This document shows positions 1-9,821 of a stretch of DNA of 64,000 bases, piece after piece (position 1 is the stretch's first letter; every line of letters begins with the position of its first letter). The notes under the pieces were generated by a model. The model did not search any database and was not told the DNA's origin. It saw nothing but the letters and a program-made list of their open reading frames with translations. The position numbers and the translations under genes are program-made. Location of the stretch: contig CP136067.1 of assembly GCA_032622095.1 (NCBI GenBank), positions 173,510,556-173,574,555 of the forward strand, in the 5' to 3' direction. The stretch is from Siphonodentalium dalli (taxonomy: Eukaryota > Mollusca > Scaphopoda > Gadilida > Siphonodentaliidae).

Positions 1-398
1 AGCCTCCCCGATCATAATTCTGTTGCATATATGTTTTCGCGATTCGGTCATGCTTGGTGTTCCAGATAAAATTATGCAGATCGTTTGTAATCTCATCTAT
101 TAGACTCATCGGAGGATCTGGTATATTTAATAAATAGAATGTAAGTTTTGACATAATTAGAGATTTCACTAATATAATTCTACCTAGAACAGTTAGATTT
201 CTTTTTTTCCACAAATTCATAGTACTTTTTATTTCTCTTTGTACTTTCAAATAGTTATGTAAAAATATTATCAGCTGCTAGATCAAATTCAACTCCGAGC
301 AATTTGAATTTCGAAACTTAATGTCTTATTTTCCATTTATCACATATCGACTCTGTACAGTCGTGTTACCGGCTTGCCGGACCTACCCATACCGCATA

Positions 399-772
399 TG
401 TGACCCGCCATATCAAATCCAGTCGTAAGTCTGGATTTTTTTTACCCTGTGCCAATGCATTCTCTTATATCTGCGAGTCGACCATAGGTCGCTTCGCATA
501 TATAAGAGAATGTATTGGCCTAACAATTTTTTACAATTTTAATAATTTTGTCTTGTATTCTTTAACAATTTTTATAATTTTACCCATACAGAGTCCCAGA
601 CAAACATGAGCAGACGACACTCTTCTACATGCTTCTATATATGTGTGGGGCTCCCTGCAGAGTAATGGATGTTTTTTTTATTTTATGTCCTAAAAAAATG
701 TAAGAAACATTTATTTAAAAAAAATGATAAAAAAATCCCGACTTACGACTGGATTTGATATGGCGGGTCACA
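399..772. mobile_element. MITE, TGTGACCCGCC family, inserted in LINE
   Basis: Terminal inverted repeats start TGTGACCCGCCATATC and end with its complement; TA lies directly outside both ends (397-398, 773-774), a probable target duplication. Inside the left end is the palindromic CCTGTGCCAATGCATTC core; the matching right palindrome is lost here. The internal segment with GAGCAGACGACACTCTTC is shared with copies at 20303, 24797, 34516, 18240 and 47256. It splits the LINE ORF2, so it is younger than the LINE. It codes for nothing. Confidence 0.8.
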
Positions 773-1111
773 TATGTCTTATCATAGTTAATTTTCAGTT
801 CTGAAATGAGAAAAAAATCTTTCAGTAGGCCTAATGAACTGTCAACTGAATGAGGGGAACCATCGAGCAAGAATGTTCTATCATCTGCATATTGTGATAT
901 TTTAAAATTTGTATTAAAAATATTTATTCCTTTAATATTCATGTGATTTCTTATTCCCATGGCCAGTAACTCTACACATAGATTAAAAATATATGGAGAA
1001 ATAGGATCCCCTTGACGACAGCCTCTCTCTATTTTAAAAGCTGGTGAAATAATTCCATTTATGTTTATGTTAGAAGATATATTATTATATAGTGTCTTAA
1101 TATATCCAACA

Positions 1112-1472
1112 GAACGGCCCTGTGCCAATGCATTCTCTTATATATGCGAGTCGACCATAGATCGCCTCGCATATATAAGAGAATGCATTGGCTTAACACA
1201 TTAAAAATTATAAAATTGTTAAAGAATGTAAGAAAAAATGGTAAAAAGTGTTAGGCCAATGCATTCTCTTATATATGCGAGGCGACCTATGGTCGACTCC
1301 CATATATAAGAGAATGCATTGGCACAGGGCATAACTGTAACCATCACAATGTGGTCAATGAGCCGGTTCCAATGATATCCATATTTGTATGGTTTTATTG
1401 AGACAGACCCAAGATAATTTAGGCTGTTGCAGCTTTATTTGGCCGTTTTTGGCCGGTTTGTTGGATAAAGGG
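1112..1472. mobile_element. Palindromic core insertion in LINE reverse transcriptase
   Basis: The core starts GCCCTGTGCCAATGC at 1117 and ends with its complement at 1330; each half is itself a palindrome with a TCGACC-type centre. About 140 further bases follow to 1472. The block is bounded by a 15-bp direct repeat of the LINE, TTAATATATCCAACA, at 1097-1111 and 1473-1487, so the reverse transcriptase reading is interrupted and partly repeated. Here the core has no TGTGACCCGCC outer ends, showing it can occur on its own. Confidence 0.65.
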
Positions 1473-1930
1473 TTAATATATCCAACAAAGACAAAACCAA
1501 AGTTAAAGAGTTTCAACGTTGCTTCCATAAAGGACCAAGATGAAGAATCAAAAGCTTTTTCAAAGTCTAACATCAGAAGAAGTCCAGATACTTTTGCTTC
1601 GTTGCATGCCAGCATTAGATCAGATATCAGTCGAATGTTCTCTCCAATAAATCTACCTGACAAAGCCTTTTTGGTCCTCATTTATAAGATTTGGTAGCAA
1701 TACTTTAATCCTTTCAGCTAGGATACCTGACAGAATTTTATATGGAATATTCAGAAGGGAGATTGGCCTCCAATTTTTTATCATATGTCTAACTTGATTT
1801 TCTTTCGGTATTAACATGACAACCCCATGTTTCTGAGTAGGTGATAGTTCCCAAAGAGTTTGTCCATCAACTTTACATTATCCCGCGTGACATCATCCTT
1901 CACTATCACTGGTGATTTTTATGTCATTTC

Positions 1931-2739
1931 TTAGGCATATCTGGGTAAAGGGTGTGCAGCAATGATGTCCAATGTTTGTAATACACTGTCTTTCTGTGCC
2001 TTATTGACGACCCTACATAATTCAGCTTTCAATGCACCCTCAACTGATTCATTCAGTCCAAAAACACGAATACAGTATTTCCTAGAATATTTCTCAACAT
2101 TGTTTATTCTTTTATCATTGTTTTTAACTAGCTGTGCCAGTTCATCCATGCGTTCTGCCATACTTTCCTTTTCCAAAGTCTCGATGCGGTCAATTACATT
2201 GTGTAATGTGGCACTTGTTTGTGTAGAATCTGCTACTTCAGCCAACAGGCTTTCTTTTAGGTTTTCCCACTCAAGTAGTGTTTCGTCCAAATCAGTTTTC
2301 CATACATGAATTGGGAATTTACATCTTCTGTGATTTTCGTTTCAAGGTCAGCCATGTTTTTGTTTATTTTCTCTTCAAAGTCATCTTTAGTCGGTAATTG
2401 GTTTACTCGCTCATTTAAAGATGATAGTTTTGCGTCCAGTGACGCCAAGACTTCCTCAGAGATTGATGTGTTCATCATGGAATTTCCGTCCTGCATGGTC
2501 CAGACTACCTGGTCTTTGTCGCTTTTTCCCTGATTTTTCTGCACTAACATGTTCTTTTTGAACATTCCCTTTCGGTCCCTTACTTTGCTGGGCTTTATCA
2601 TGTGCTTTTGTGAACGGCATTTTATGGAGTCCCTTTTTATGAATCTTTTTTTTGGTAAAAAGCAATCTACGCTAACGACAAACACGCGGCCATTACGGGA
2701 ATTAATACTTATGCTATTAATCACATTGGCAGTCGTCAA
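1931..2739 (-). pseudogene. LINE ORF1-like protein remnant
   Basis: Two overlapping minus-strand frames (2739-2257 and 2290-1931) join across one frameshift near 2290. The first starts basic (many Lys) and becomes a predicted coiled coil with LSSLNERVNQLP. The second continues the helix (RIETLEKES, MDELAQLVKNND) and enters NNVEKYSRKYCIRVFGLNE, the typical entry to the RNA-recognition-like domain of L1-type ORF1 proteins, which bind the element RNA. It stops after IIAAHPLPRYA, inside that domain, so the C-terminal part is lost. The order before a same-strand reverse transcriptase supports the ORF1 call. No function is expected now. Confidence 0.65.
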
Positions 2740-2755
2740 TCATGCAAAATTTTAA

Positions 2756-3438
2756 TCATACATTATACCACTATTTGACCACAAATCCACGTTAGCCTAG
2801 CATCAACCTTTCGGCAGATAACCTCTGACAGGCAATAGAAATTACACATTTCAAAAACTATATCAGCATTTAAATACATTTAAACACTCACATTGATGTC
2901 TTGTTACCACGTGTTCCCATTATATTGTATCGGGAGAGGGGCTGCATAAGTCGCACACTTGTGCACCAATCCCAATTATGAGAATAGAATAACATTCAAA
3001 TCATGCCACCCGTGATCAGTGTTTTATGAACTTAAGCTTTATGTGTAATCCATGGCATCTGATTAATTCGTATTGGTTTATATACCATACCGAGCTTTAC
3101 TCTGCCCTTTTGTGCCCTAATAACCATATAACTGTATTGAATCTTTGCCGTCATAAAAGGACATACACGCGCGATAATGTATAGTACAGTGACTGTACGT
3201 TGCCGTAATTTTTCCGGAGAAAGCCCACGTCCTTGGTCAGAAAGAAGTACACATTTTGCTATCCAAGATGGATAACTCTACCGAGATGGTTGCTCGTTGG
3301 TGGTTGTTAAAATTTCTCAAGTGAGTCAAGGCGTTCGGCGTTGGAGAGTGGAAACATCACACGAACTTTGGGAAACCATTGTTACCAAAAGAACACGATA
3401 AAATAAACAAATTTGTTTTATTGTATCATCAACAATCC
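2756..3438. other. No gene seen
   Basis: AT-rich sequence between the LINE and the hAT-like element. I see no coding frame with recognisable content, no splice-bounded exon and no clear repeat. Confidence 0.5.
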
Positions 3439-4482
3439 CAGGGGCGGCGGAAGATACAAAAAAGTGGGGGGGGGGTGGGGGGGTGGGGACACCATTTAAA
3501 AAAAAATACTACATGAATGAATTGAAAACTGTTCCAATATGCGCCAGCGCAAAGATTGTTTAGTATGATGTTATTCGTGGCTACAGCATGTACCATTATG
3601 GAGGTAGAAAATAAGAAAGAGTTTAAATGATGCTACTCTACTATACTAACTTATTGTTGCAGCCAATGTGTGAAAGATGACCTATGACGTTGATACAACT
3701 TCTAAAACCTGCGTCCTTTGTCATAAATGTTATGTTGAAATTAGTATACACTATACTGTATAATCCAATTCACTCCACATACGACAACCGTTGATATCGA
3801 AGAAACAAGAATCACAAGTTACTTTGAATATAAAATAACACTATAATATATATGTACACAAACACTTGCATGTACACAGTAAACTTCGTGTAGAATATAA
3901 TTATTCTAACTCTTCTTATTTCTCGTTAATAACGAATTAGCTGAGTTGATAAAAATCATAGTCAAGTTATTCCAATGAATACTCAGCATCAACTGATATT
4001 GTATATAGCAAGTGATCTCATATCAGGAGTTTGACCACCTTGGCATGAAATTGTATACCTGCCAAGCCCCAGGTTTGCACTTTTATTGAAGACACTCAAA
4101 TTTAAACCTTTGATTGGTATGATGAATGTGATTTTAATTAGACAAGCATCCAAGACATGGCTATGATGGTGCCCCCCAGAAGACCTGAGCTCTACAAAGA
4201 ACTCAAATTCTGTAGTTAAATTCCCAGAGGGCAATTACTCAGACACAGTGTCAATACTGACCAAGGGATTAACTATCTATCTTGCTAGCCATAGTGGCAT
4301 AACTGATAAGATTAAACACATTTGTCTACTAATGGAATGTTTTCTTGGGAATCAAAAATTATTTTCTCCAATGTATTTAGTATTGGAAGATTATGTACCC
4401 ATAATTGGGGGAAAAGTGGGGGGGGGGTGGGCACGTGCCTCTTGTGCCCCCCCCCCCCCCCCCCCCGGCTCCGCCGCCCCTG
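3439..4482. mobile_element. hAT-like non-autonomous element
   Basis: Ends are CAGGGGCGGCGG at the left and the inverse complement at the right. The 8 bases AACAATCC flank both sides exactly (3431-3438 and 4483-4490), which is the hAT-type target duplication. Subterminal poly-G and poly-C tracts are complementary. The interior holds no transposase-like frame; a minus-strand open frame at 3989-4234 has no recognisable motif. The 8-bp duplication and CAGGG-type ends are established hAT features; membership is inferred from these alone. Confidence 0.8.
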
Positions 4483-4773
4483 AACAATCCTCCAGATGAC
4501 GAAACCACTGTTTTAAAAAATGGAGTAGCAGCAACGAAAGATAACTCTAAAATACAGACAACTTCGATTATGCTCAGATACATTGTGCTGCGTATTTCTT
4601 CATGAACTTAGTTGCTGCAACAATAGCTGCACACAATTCGCTCAAAAGTATTGTGTTGTTATCCAAACAAAAGAAAATATTACTTGTACAACTGTATATA
4701 TAGTGTTCTACAGTAATGTGTAAAAATTTTACAACTAAGGAAGCTTATTTTTTTCAGGTGATATCTAGAGCAT

Positions 4774-4893
4774 ATTACTTGGTTTGTTTGATATTAAGCC
4801 CGATATCAGCCCAAGGTAACCTCATATCAGGGCTGATATGAAGTTTCCGAGGGCTGATAGCAGGCCTATAATATCAAACCAACCAAGTCAGTG
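4774..4893. repeat. Foldback repeat
   Basis: Inverted arms TTGGTTTGTTTGATATTA and the imperfect complement enclose a second pair based on GATATCAGCCC. A related arm (CACTTGGTTTGATAG) occurs alone near 5398. A short MITE or its remnant; no coding content. Confidence 0.5.
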
Positions 4894-5626
4894 ATACCCT
4901 ATTTATTAATTAAGTCGCCTCTTAGTAACAGTGGAAGGTCGACAACTCTTTCAAATGAGTGACGTCACACAAATCGATATATGCACATTATTTAGCAGTG
5001 AATGCGCCTTATATGTAATTATTTACTTATATTTATTTGTGCTTGTGTCAGTCAAAACTGTACATATGCATCTCAGATACCATGTCCTTTGGTTAAATGA
5101 GATTAAAGAATTGAAAAAATTGTTTCGCCACAATAGAGTCATTCCTCTTTTTCTTTTTGTATTTCGTTTCATCTGGTTGATGAAGTATTCTCTCTTTTAA
5201 AAAATAAATGTTATGTTCCCACATAAAACGTGCTTGAAATTCAATCTACGGTAAACGACCAATAATCACTAAGGTGAAACGTAAATTTTGCTTCATGACG
5301 TTAAGACACTTGGTGATGTGGTAAAACGACATTACTCGGATTAGTGATGTCGCAAAACTATATCGCTCGGTTTAAGTGCAAATTGAAGCGATATTCACTT
5401 GGTTTGATAGTTCGATAACAGGCCGAACTGGGCACAAATGTCATATATAATTAACAAGTGGTAATACGATGGCATTCATACATATTGATATATATTATTG
5501 TATCGAAGAAATAATTTCAATAATTTTCTATTCACCTAGCAAATGCCTTGAGATCTAGCTTTTGGGTTTGTTCATTATACTATTAATAAAAAAATTCAAA
5601 ATAACCATAATTTCCCGTCTGTACAG
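4894..5626. other. No exon recognised upstream of the linker exon
   Basis: An 89-residue open frame at 4931-5200 is rich in Leu, Phe and Tyr and has no motif I recognise. I looked here and in 2.7-5.6 kb for a zinc-binding HExxHxxGxxH stretch of an MMP catalytic domain and found none. Confidence 0.4.
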
Positions 5627-5827
5627 TAAAGGATCGTTGGATTCCGCCTAACACTACCACAACCTCGACCACCTCGTCTACGACCACTCCAACCACAACC
5701 ACTCCGACCACAACAACATCGACGACAACAAAATCGACTACAACAAAGAGGACAGTTACGACGATAGCCACAAATGGTGGTCAAAAGCCTCCGTACTGTG
5801 ATATGAAGTTCGACGCCGTTACGTTAG
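5627..5827 (+). CDS. MMP-like gene, exon with Thr-rich linker and start of hemopexin domain
   Basis: Internal exon with acceptor TGTACAG before 5627 and donor GTATGA after 5827; it starts and ends in phase 1. The translation opens KDRWIPPNT, continues as a long Thr/Ser/Pro linker (about 40 residues, with TTTPTTTT repeats), then PPYCDMKFDAVTL. A Thr/Pro hinge followed by a Cys and FDAV is the standard junction between the catalytic and hemopexin domains of secreted or membrane matrix metalloproteinases; the Cys normally pairs with one at the end of the propeller. Hemopexin domains guide substrate and inhibitor binding. The linker would be O-glycosylated if expressed. Upstream exons for signal, prodomain and catalytic domain are not seen in the window. 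Other hemopexin-repeat proteins remain possible. Confidence 0.75.
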
Positions 5828-5869
5828 GTATGATATGATTATCACACACATCATTTAACAAATGGATGT

Positions 5870-5907
5870 AGTGGGTGTGTGTGAGGGTGTGTGTGTGTGG
5901 GGGGGGG

Positions 5908-5972
<65 letters not shown>

Positions 5973-6134
5973 TGTGTGTGTGTGTGTGTGTTATTGGAGG
6001 ATATGGCGCTGTTGTCGTCGGGGTACACTAAATGTGCCCCAAACGACCACAGCGCCGTATCATCCAATAACACACACACACACACACACACACCCCCCCC
6101 CCCCACACACACACCCTCACACACACACACTACA
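5870..6134. repeat. Mirror-paired (TG)n and (CA)n microsatellite
   Basis: A TG-rich tract with a G-run (about 5870-5990) and a CA-rich tract with a C-run (about 6070-6134) flank a palindromic segment starting TTATTGGAGGATA. The tracts are complementary, so the whole region can fold as one hairpin. Open frames of Val/Cys or His/Thr here are artefacts of the dinucleotide repeat. Confidence 0.9.
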
Positions 6135-6350
6135 TTAATTTATTATATTTATCTTGTTTTGTGATGATTTATTACCATAAACAAGCTGAGTGTATTCTTA
6201 TTTATTTTCACAAAATCGCCCGAGAATTTGAGACTATAGCCCCCGCAGCACACTAAGTCAGCGCAATATGAGATTTCCAAGCACTTGGCAACGATAACGT
6301 GATCGATATACATAACTGGATTCAGGTGAAATTCGGCGCCGCAGATATTA
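5991..6350 (+). repeat. Dispersed repeat, copy 1
   Basis: Begins with the palindrome around GGATATGGCGCTGTTGTC and runs through TTATTTTCACAAAATC and GATTTCCAAGC to about 6350. A second copy lies at 36909-37240 in the same orientation, with the palindrome intact but with little dinucleotide expansion. It codes for nothing I recognise. Confidence 0.75.
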
Positions 6351-6798
6351 TATTTACCTGCTATGTAGCTCAATGAGTGAATCAGAATTATCACATCATA
6401 CAACAATCCCGAAAACAAAACTTTGCCACTAAAAGCACTGTATGTGCTGTGGAGATTCAACCTCTTGTTCATGTTCGCTCTGACAATATAATATGTCTGT
6501 TTCCGTTGACTTGTCATATTTTACTTGTATAATTGTATAGAGTGTGTTATATATGTCAACATTAACCAATTAGCTTCACGTCTTAGCACTATATAAAGCC
6601 AACTGATGTTGACCGTATAAATATCCTCCCTGAATCCACCGCCCTTCTCGGTTACCTTGTTTTATTCCTCTGAAACGGAGCAAGGCAACCACATCACGTA
6701 TACACTTAGTCTAATGTGCCCTAAACATAAATGTAGCTTATGTTTCTTTAATTTCCGCTTCGCGTTCAGGTCTGAAACAGCATGTATATAGCATATAC

Positions 6799-7117
6799 TT
6801 AAAGATGTATTCAGGGTTATTGATATCCTGTAAACACTCTTGCTTGATTAGACCATAATGCATAACACACGTTTACGTTGGGGAAAATAATCAGTCATGT
6901 CTAGAACTAATGTTATTTAGTGGAATACTTGAGGGACAATTAAATTGACAGAACACATTTTTTGTTTTTGATAATTTTATAACGTATGAAATTGTGTCGA
7001 CTCTGCTTATAGTAAAACTGTTCAGCGCCACAAAGCTAGTGGCCTTCCCAGAAATAGACTTTATAAAATATATTGGTGCCGTATCTAGAGGTATCGAACC
7101 CTGAATACATCTTTGAA
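6799..7117. mobile_element. MITE with AAAGATGTATTCAGGG ends
   Basis: Inverted ends AAAGATGTATTCAGGGTT at 6801 and the complement at about 7096-7113, about 320 bp apart. A weaker relative of one end occurs near 7995. No coding content. Target duplication is unclear. Confidence 0.6.
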
Positions 7118-7135
7118 TTCATCCGCCATCCTTAT

Positions 7136-7277
7136 GTTTATATATCATTCAGGGGCAGCAGGAAGACGACCGACCATGGTCATGCTGCTCCTGTACAATA
7201 CTTATCATATACTTGTTCATAATTTTGTTGTTATATCATTTGTTATTGTACAAATAAAAAATCAATCAATCAATCAA
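7136..7277 (+). mobile_element. 3' end of a LINE or SINE with (ATCA)n tail
   Basis: A stem-loop GGGCAGCAGG with CATGCTGCTCCTG is followed by AT-rich sequence and a tail of four ATCA-type repeats ending at 7277. A hairpin plus tetranucleotide tail is typical for the 3' ends of CR1/L2-like retroelements. 5'-truncated; orientation follows from the tail. Confidence 0.5.
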
Positions 7278-8038
7278 TGCACCACGAGTGGACGCTGGAA
7301 CTTCTCCATGTACCCCTTCCACACGTAGGCCTCTGGGGACAAATTCCAAATTGGAATACTTTATTAAAAAAAGCGGTCGTTTCAAACAATACACTAACAA
7401 TTCAACGGCATAGCACTGATATCCCATGGAGTTTCAATATTTAGTTTCCATATTTAGTTTCAAAATAACTCATTTTTAAAACAGTTCATTTCATAAGTTA
7501 GTTTCAAAATGTTCACAACAGTGGTACCGACTTTTCTTTCACATACACACTCTTTATATCTCGCTCTACCTTTCTGTCTCGTATTCCTCGCGAATATACC
7601 CCCTCTCCTTATTACATTCCTAAGCTTACTTATCCTTTCAACTCATATCGTAAACTCGTATGTAGATCATAATATTAATATACCATCATTTCTTAAACCT
7701 ATTGTTTCTCGAACTCGGCCACTTGCCATTCGCGCTTTATTTATTTATACAATCTTGCAACTTGTCTGATGAGGTAGCTCAACAAAATCAGATATCTGCT
7801 TGCTGCTATAGATCCTCTTCCCCTTTTCTATTCTACTCATGTTTCCATCATCAAAATGTTGTTCATCATAAATGTAATATTAATTGGGGCAAATAAATAT
7901 TGTTTAAATCAAATTCCAAATATGCCAATGCAATTATACTGTACAAAATAACGATGTTAAATTAATTTTTGTTATGTTGTTGTAACTGGAGGTATGGAAT
8001 CCTGAATGAATCTTTAAATGTTTCCATCGCTGTTTCAG
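7278..8038. other. Intron sequence, possible retroelement 3' remnant
   Basis: Lies between two MMP-like exons. An open frame at 7509-7769 is hydrophobic and has no motif I recognise. The segment ending in GGCAAATAAATATTG near 7885 resembles a retroelement 3' end; weak. Confidence 0.3.
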
Positions 8039-8209
8039 GTTCCAATGGTAAAACGTATATATTCCGCCACAAATTCGTATATAGGATTACCGCAATGGGT
8101 CTAGAACCAGGATTTCCTAAACTGACCAGAGCTGTGTTTGAGGGTGCTCCTGTTAGGATAGGGGCAGCGGCCTATGTCGAGGAGCGGAGACAGACTTTCT
8201 TTTTCAAAG
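8039..8209 (+). CDS. MMP-like gene, exon for first hemopexin blade
   Basis: Acceptor TGTTTCAG before 8039, donor GTGAGT after 8209; phase 1 at both ends, so it joins in frame to the exon ending at 5827. The translation continues with GSNGKTYIFRHKFVYRIT, then LEPGFPKLTRAVF, VRIGAAAYVEERRQ and ends TFFFK. This is one complete hemopexin repeat in order: the strand usually written as xxYxFKxxxxWRxx, the GFPK turn, the DAA-type strand (here GAAAY) and the closing FFFKG. The initial acidic DAA residue is replaced by Gly, a tolerated change. The neighbouring intron carries a decayed copy of its 3' half (8571-8696). Confidence 0.8.
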
Positions 8210-8364
8210 GTGAGTCTAGGTTCTCCTGTGCATGAAATTCCAGCCGAATATCGGTTAGTTCGCATGCGGGCTGTGGTTACGCAGACACGCGAACGATGGA
8301 TCGATTATATAACGTCACTAATACTAAGCTGCATGGGCAAACATTCCAACCTGCACTATTAGAT

Positions 8365-9045
8365 ATACATATAACGCAAATCTAAAAAGTGCTAATAACT
8401 GGTAGTATTACACCTTTTTTAAATGTCATTTTATGCCCCCCCCCCCCCCCACATGCATAAAATTCCATGCGAACGATCGGTTAGTTCGCATACGGGTTGG
8501 GGTTACGCACATGTTATACACTGGAATCTATATAAAACTTGCTGGAAGGGGATATACCATCTTTAAAGATCCACGAACAGATTTGTTACCATGCAATTTA
8601 GTCCAAAACTGACAAGTAATGTGTTTGAAGGGGCTCCTATTAGGATAGGAGCAGCGGCCTATGTCGAGGGGCGGAGACAGACTTTCTTTTTCAAAGGTGA
8701 GCCTAGGTTCTCCCCGGCATGAAATTCCATGCGAACGATCGGTTAGTTCGCATAGGGGCTGGGGTTACGCAAATTAAAAGTCACGCGAACGATGGATCGA
8801 TTAACGTCACTAATCTGTTGGGCAAATATTCTCACTTGCTCTATTAGATATACATAGAATGCAAATCTAAAAAGTGCTAGTAACTGGTAGTATTCAAATG
8901 TCAGTTTATGCCCCCCCGCCCAAGCATAACATTCCATGCGAACGATCGGTTAGTTCGCACACGGGTTGGGGATACTCACATGTTATACACTGGAATCTAC
9001 ATAAAACTTGCTGGAATGGGATAGACCATCTTTAAAGATACTTGT
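8365..9045 (+). repeat. Tandem duplication covering part of an MMP-like exon and intron
   Basis: Sequence downstream of the exon is repeated: the segment with AAATCTAAAAAGTGCTA occurs near 8380 and 8866, GATCGGTTAGTTCGCA near 8473, 8738 and 8943, and TATACACTGGAATCTA near 8514 and 8985. Two to three diverged units of about 480-530 bp remain. The second unit includes the exon remnant at 8571-8696. Confidence 0.75.
8571..8696 (+). pseudogene. Duplicated, 5'-decayed hemopexin exon
   Basis: Near-copy of the 3' part of the exon at 8039-8209, including VFEGAPIRIGAAAYVEG, RRQTFFFK and the donor (GTGAGC instead of GTGAGT). The 5' half, with the first hemopexin strand and the acceptor, is degraded. 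It is probably skipped; if used it would need a new acceptor. The 3' half keeps more similarity than the 5' half. Confidence 0.65.
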
Positions 9046-9130
9046 AACCGCCGTCATCTTCTTGTAGGGCATACACATGCATCGCGAACGTCCACAAAAG
9101 CAACCACCAGTCTTACGTTTATATATATAG

Positions 9131-9272
9131 AATATACGCATAGTGTTTCTGAATAACAAATTTAATCCACGAGTCGGATTGGCTATTTACACCACGAGCT
9201 TCAGCGAGTGGTGTAAATCGCCAATCCCACGAGTGGATTAAATTTGTTATTCAGAAACACTATGCGTATATT
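9131..9272. repeat. Foldback repeat with AATATACGCATAG arms
   Basis: Arms of about 65 bases (AATATACGCATAGTG, TTTAATCCACGAG) face each other around a short loop near 9202. Only scattered mismatches. Probably a small MITE; no coding content. Confidence 0.75.
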
Positions 9273-9821
9273 TTGTTTATGCCACGATCTTTACAATGCG
9301 ATGGATAAACACTTTTCCGTTCAAATTGTATGGAGAAAGTTTAATCCACTCTGCGAAGTTTAATCAACAGCAGGCACGTTTAATCAACAGGTGTTGATTA
9401 AATGTAAAATTTAAACAGATGGCTTTATTTATATAGTAAGAAAAGCGATCGTGGTATAAACGAGTGAAATGATATCAATTGAGAACGATCTTTTTATCGC
9501 ATCTACTGCTTTTTGGGAAATTAAAGCATACAATTTATTTGTCAGATAATGATAATTGGGTTTTTTGCTGCAAAATACCGGTAACAAATATTCAAAGTCA
9601 AGTTGAAAGTCGATATCTGACCATCAGAACCTCATATTAACCCTGTCATGAGTGGAGCTTCGCTGAAATTTTGCGAAAACCCTGTTCCAATGCATTCTCT
9701 TATATATACGAGTCTCCCATGGGAAGCCTCGCACATATAAGAAAATACATTGGCCTAACCTTGACCTTGTAACCAGTGCATGCTCTTTTATATGCGAGGC
9801 TCCCTATGGGAAATTCCCAGC

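Larger units (their letters stand above)
1..1905 (-). pseudogene. LINE ORF2 reverse transcriptase remnant
   Basis: Minus-strand fragments in several frames. From about 1900 down: a stretch resembling KNWRPISLLNIPYKILS, then RFIGENIRLISDLM and LLMLDFEKAFDS (the reverse transcriptase motif with the first catalytic Asp, near 1560). Below the insertion at 1112-1472 come GCRQGDPISPYIFNL (near 1010) and ISQYADDRTFLLDG (near 880), the YxDD-type active site being YADD. Below the second insertion at 399-772, bases 330-1 encode a segment like NFxxKSTMNLWKKRNLT and SLIDEITNDLHNFIWN, usual for the region after the reverse transcriptase in L1/Tx1 elements. Stops and shifts make it a dead copy. The N-terminal endonuclease is absent. 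Confidence 0.8.
1..2740 (-). mobile_element. Decayed L1/Tx1-like LINE
   Basis: Minus-strand remains of a non-LTR retrotransposon. Reading from 2740 down to 1 there is an ORF1-like coiled-coil segment, then reverse transcriptase fragments, then the C-terminal part of ORF2, which leaves the window at base 1. The endonuclease region that should lie between ORF1 and the reverse transcriptase is missing, so there is a large internal deletion around 1905-1930. Frames are broken by substitutions and by two later insertions at 399-772 and 1112-1472. The clade call rests on the style of the reverse transcriptase and of the C-terminal segment; it is not tested by a tree. Confidence 0.8.

Noticed and set aside
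4377-4605. Gly-rich and Pro-rich frames
   Set aside because: They come from poly-G and poly-C runs at the end of the hAT-like element.
2756-5626. Search for an MMP catalytic domain exon
   Set aside because: No HExxHxxGxxH coding stretch or methionine-turn segment was found on the + strand.
5583-5784. Val-rich and Cys/Arg-rich minus-strand frames
   Set aside because: They are the antisense of the Thr-rich linker exon.
5855-6164. Open frames of Val/Cys/Gly or His/Thr/Pro on both strands
   Set aside because: They are translations of TG/CA microsatellite.
6589-6598. TATA-like CTATATAAAG
   Set aside because: No coding exon or transcript start follows; such words are frequent in this AT-rich DNA.
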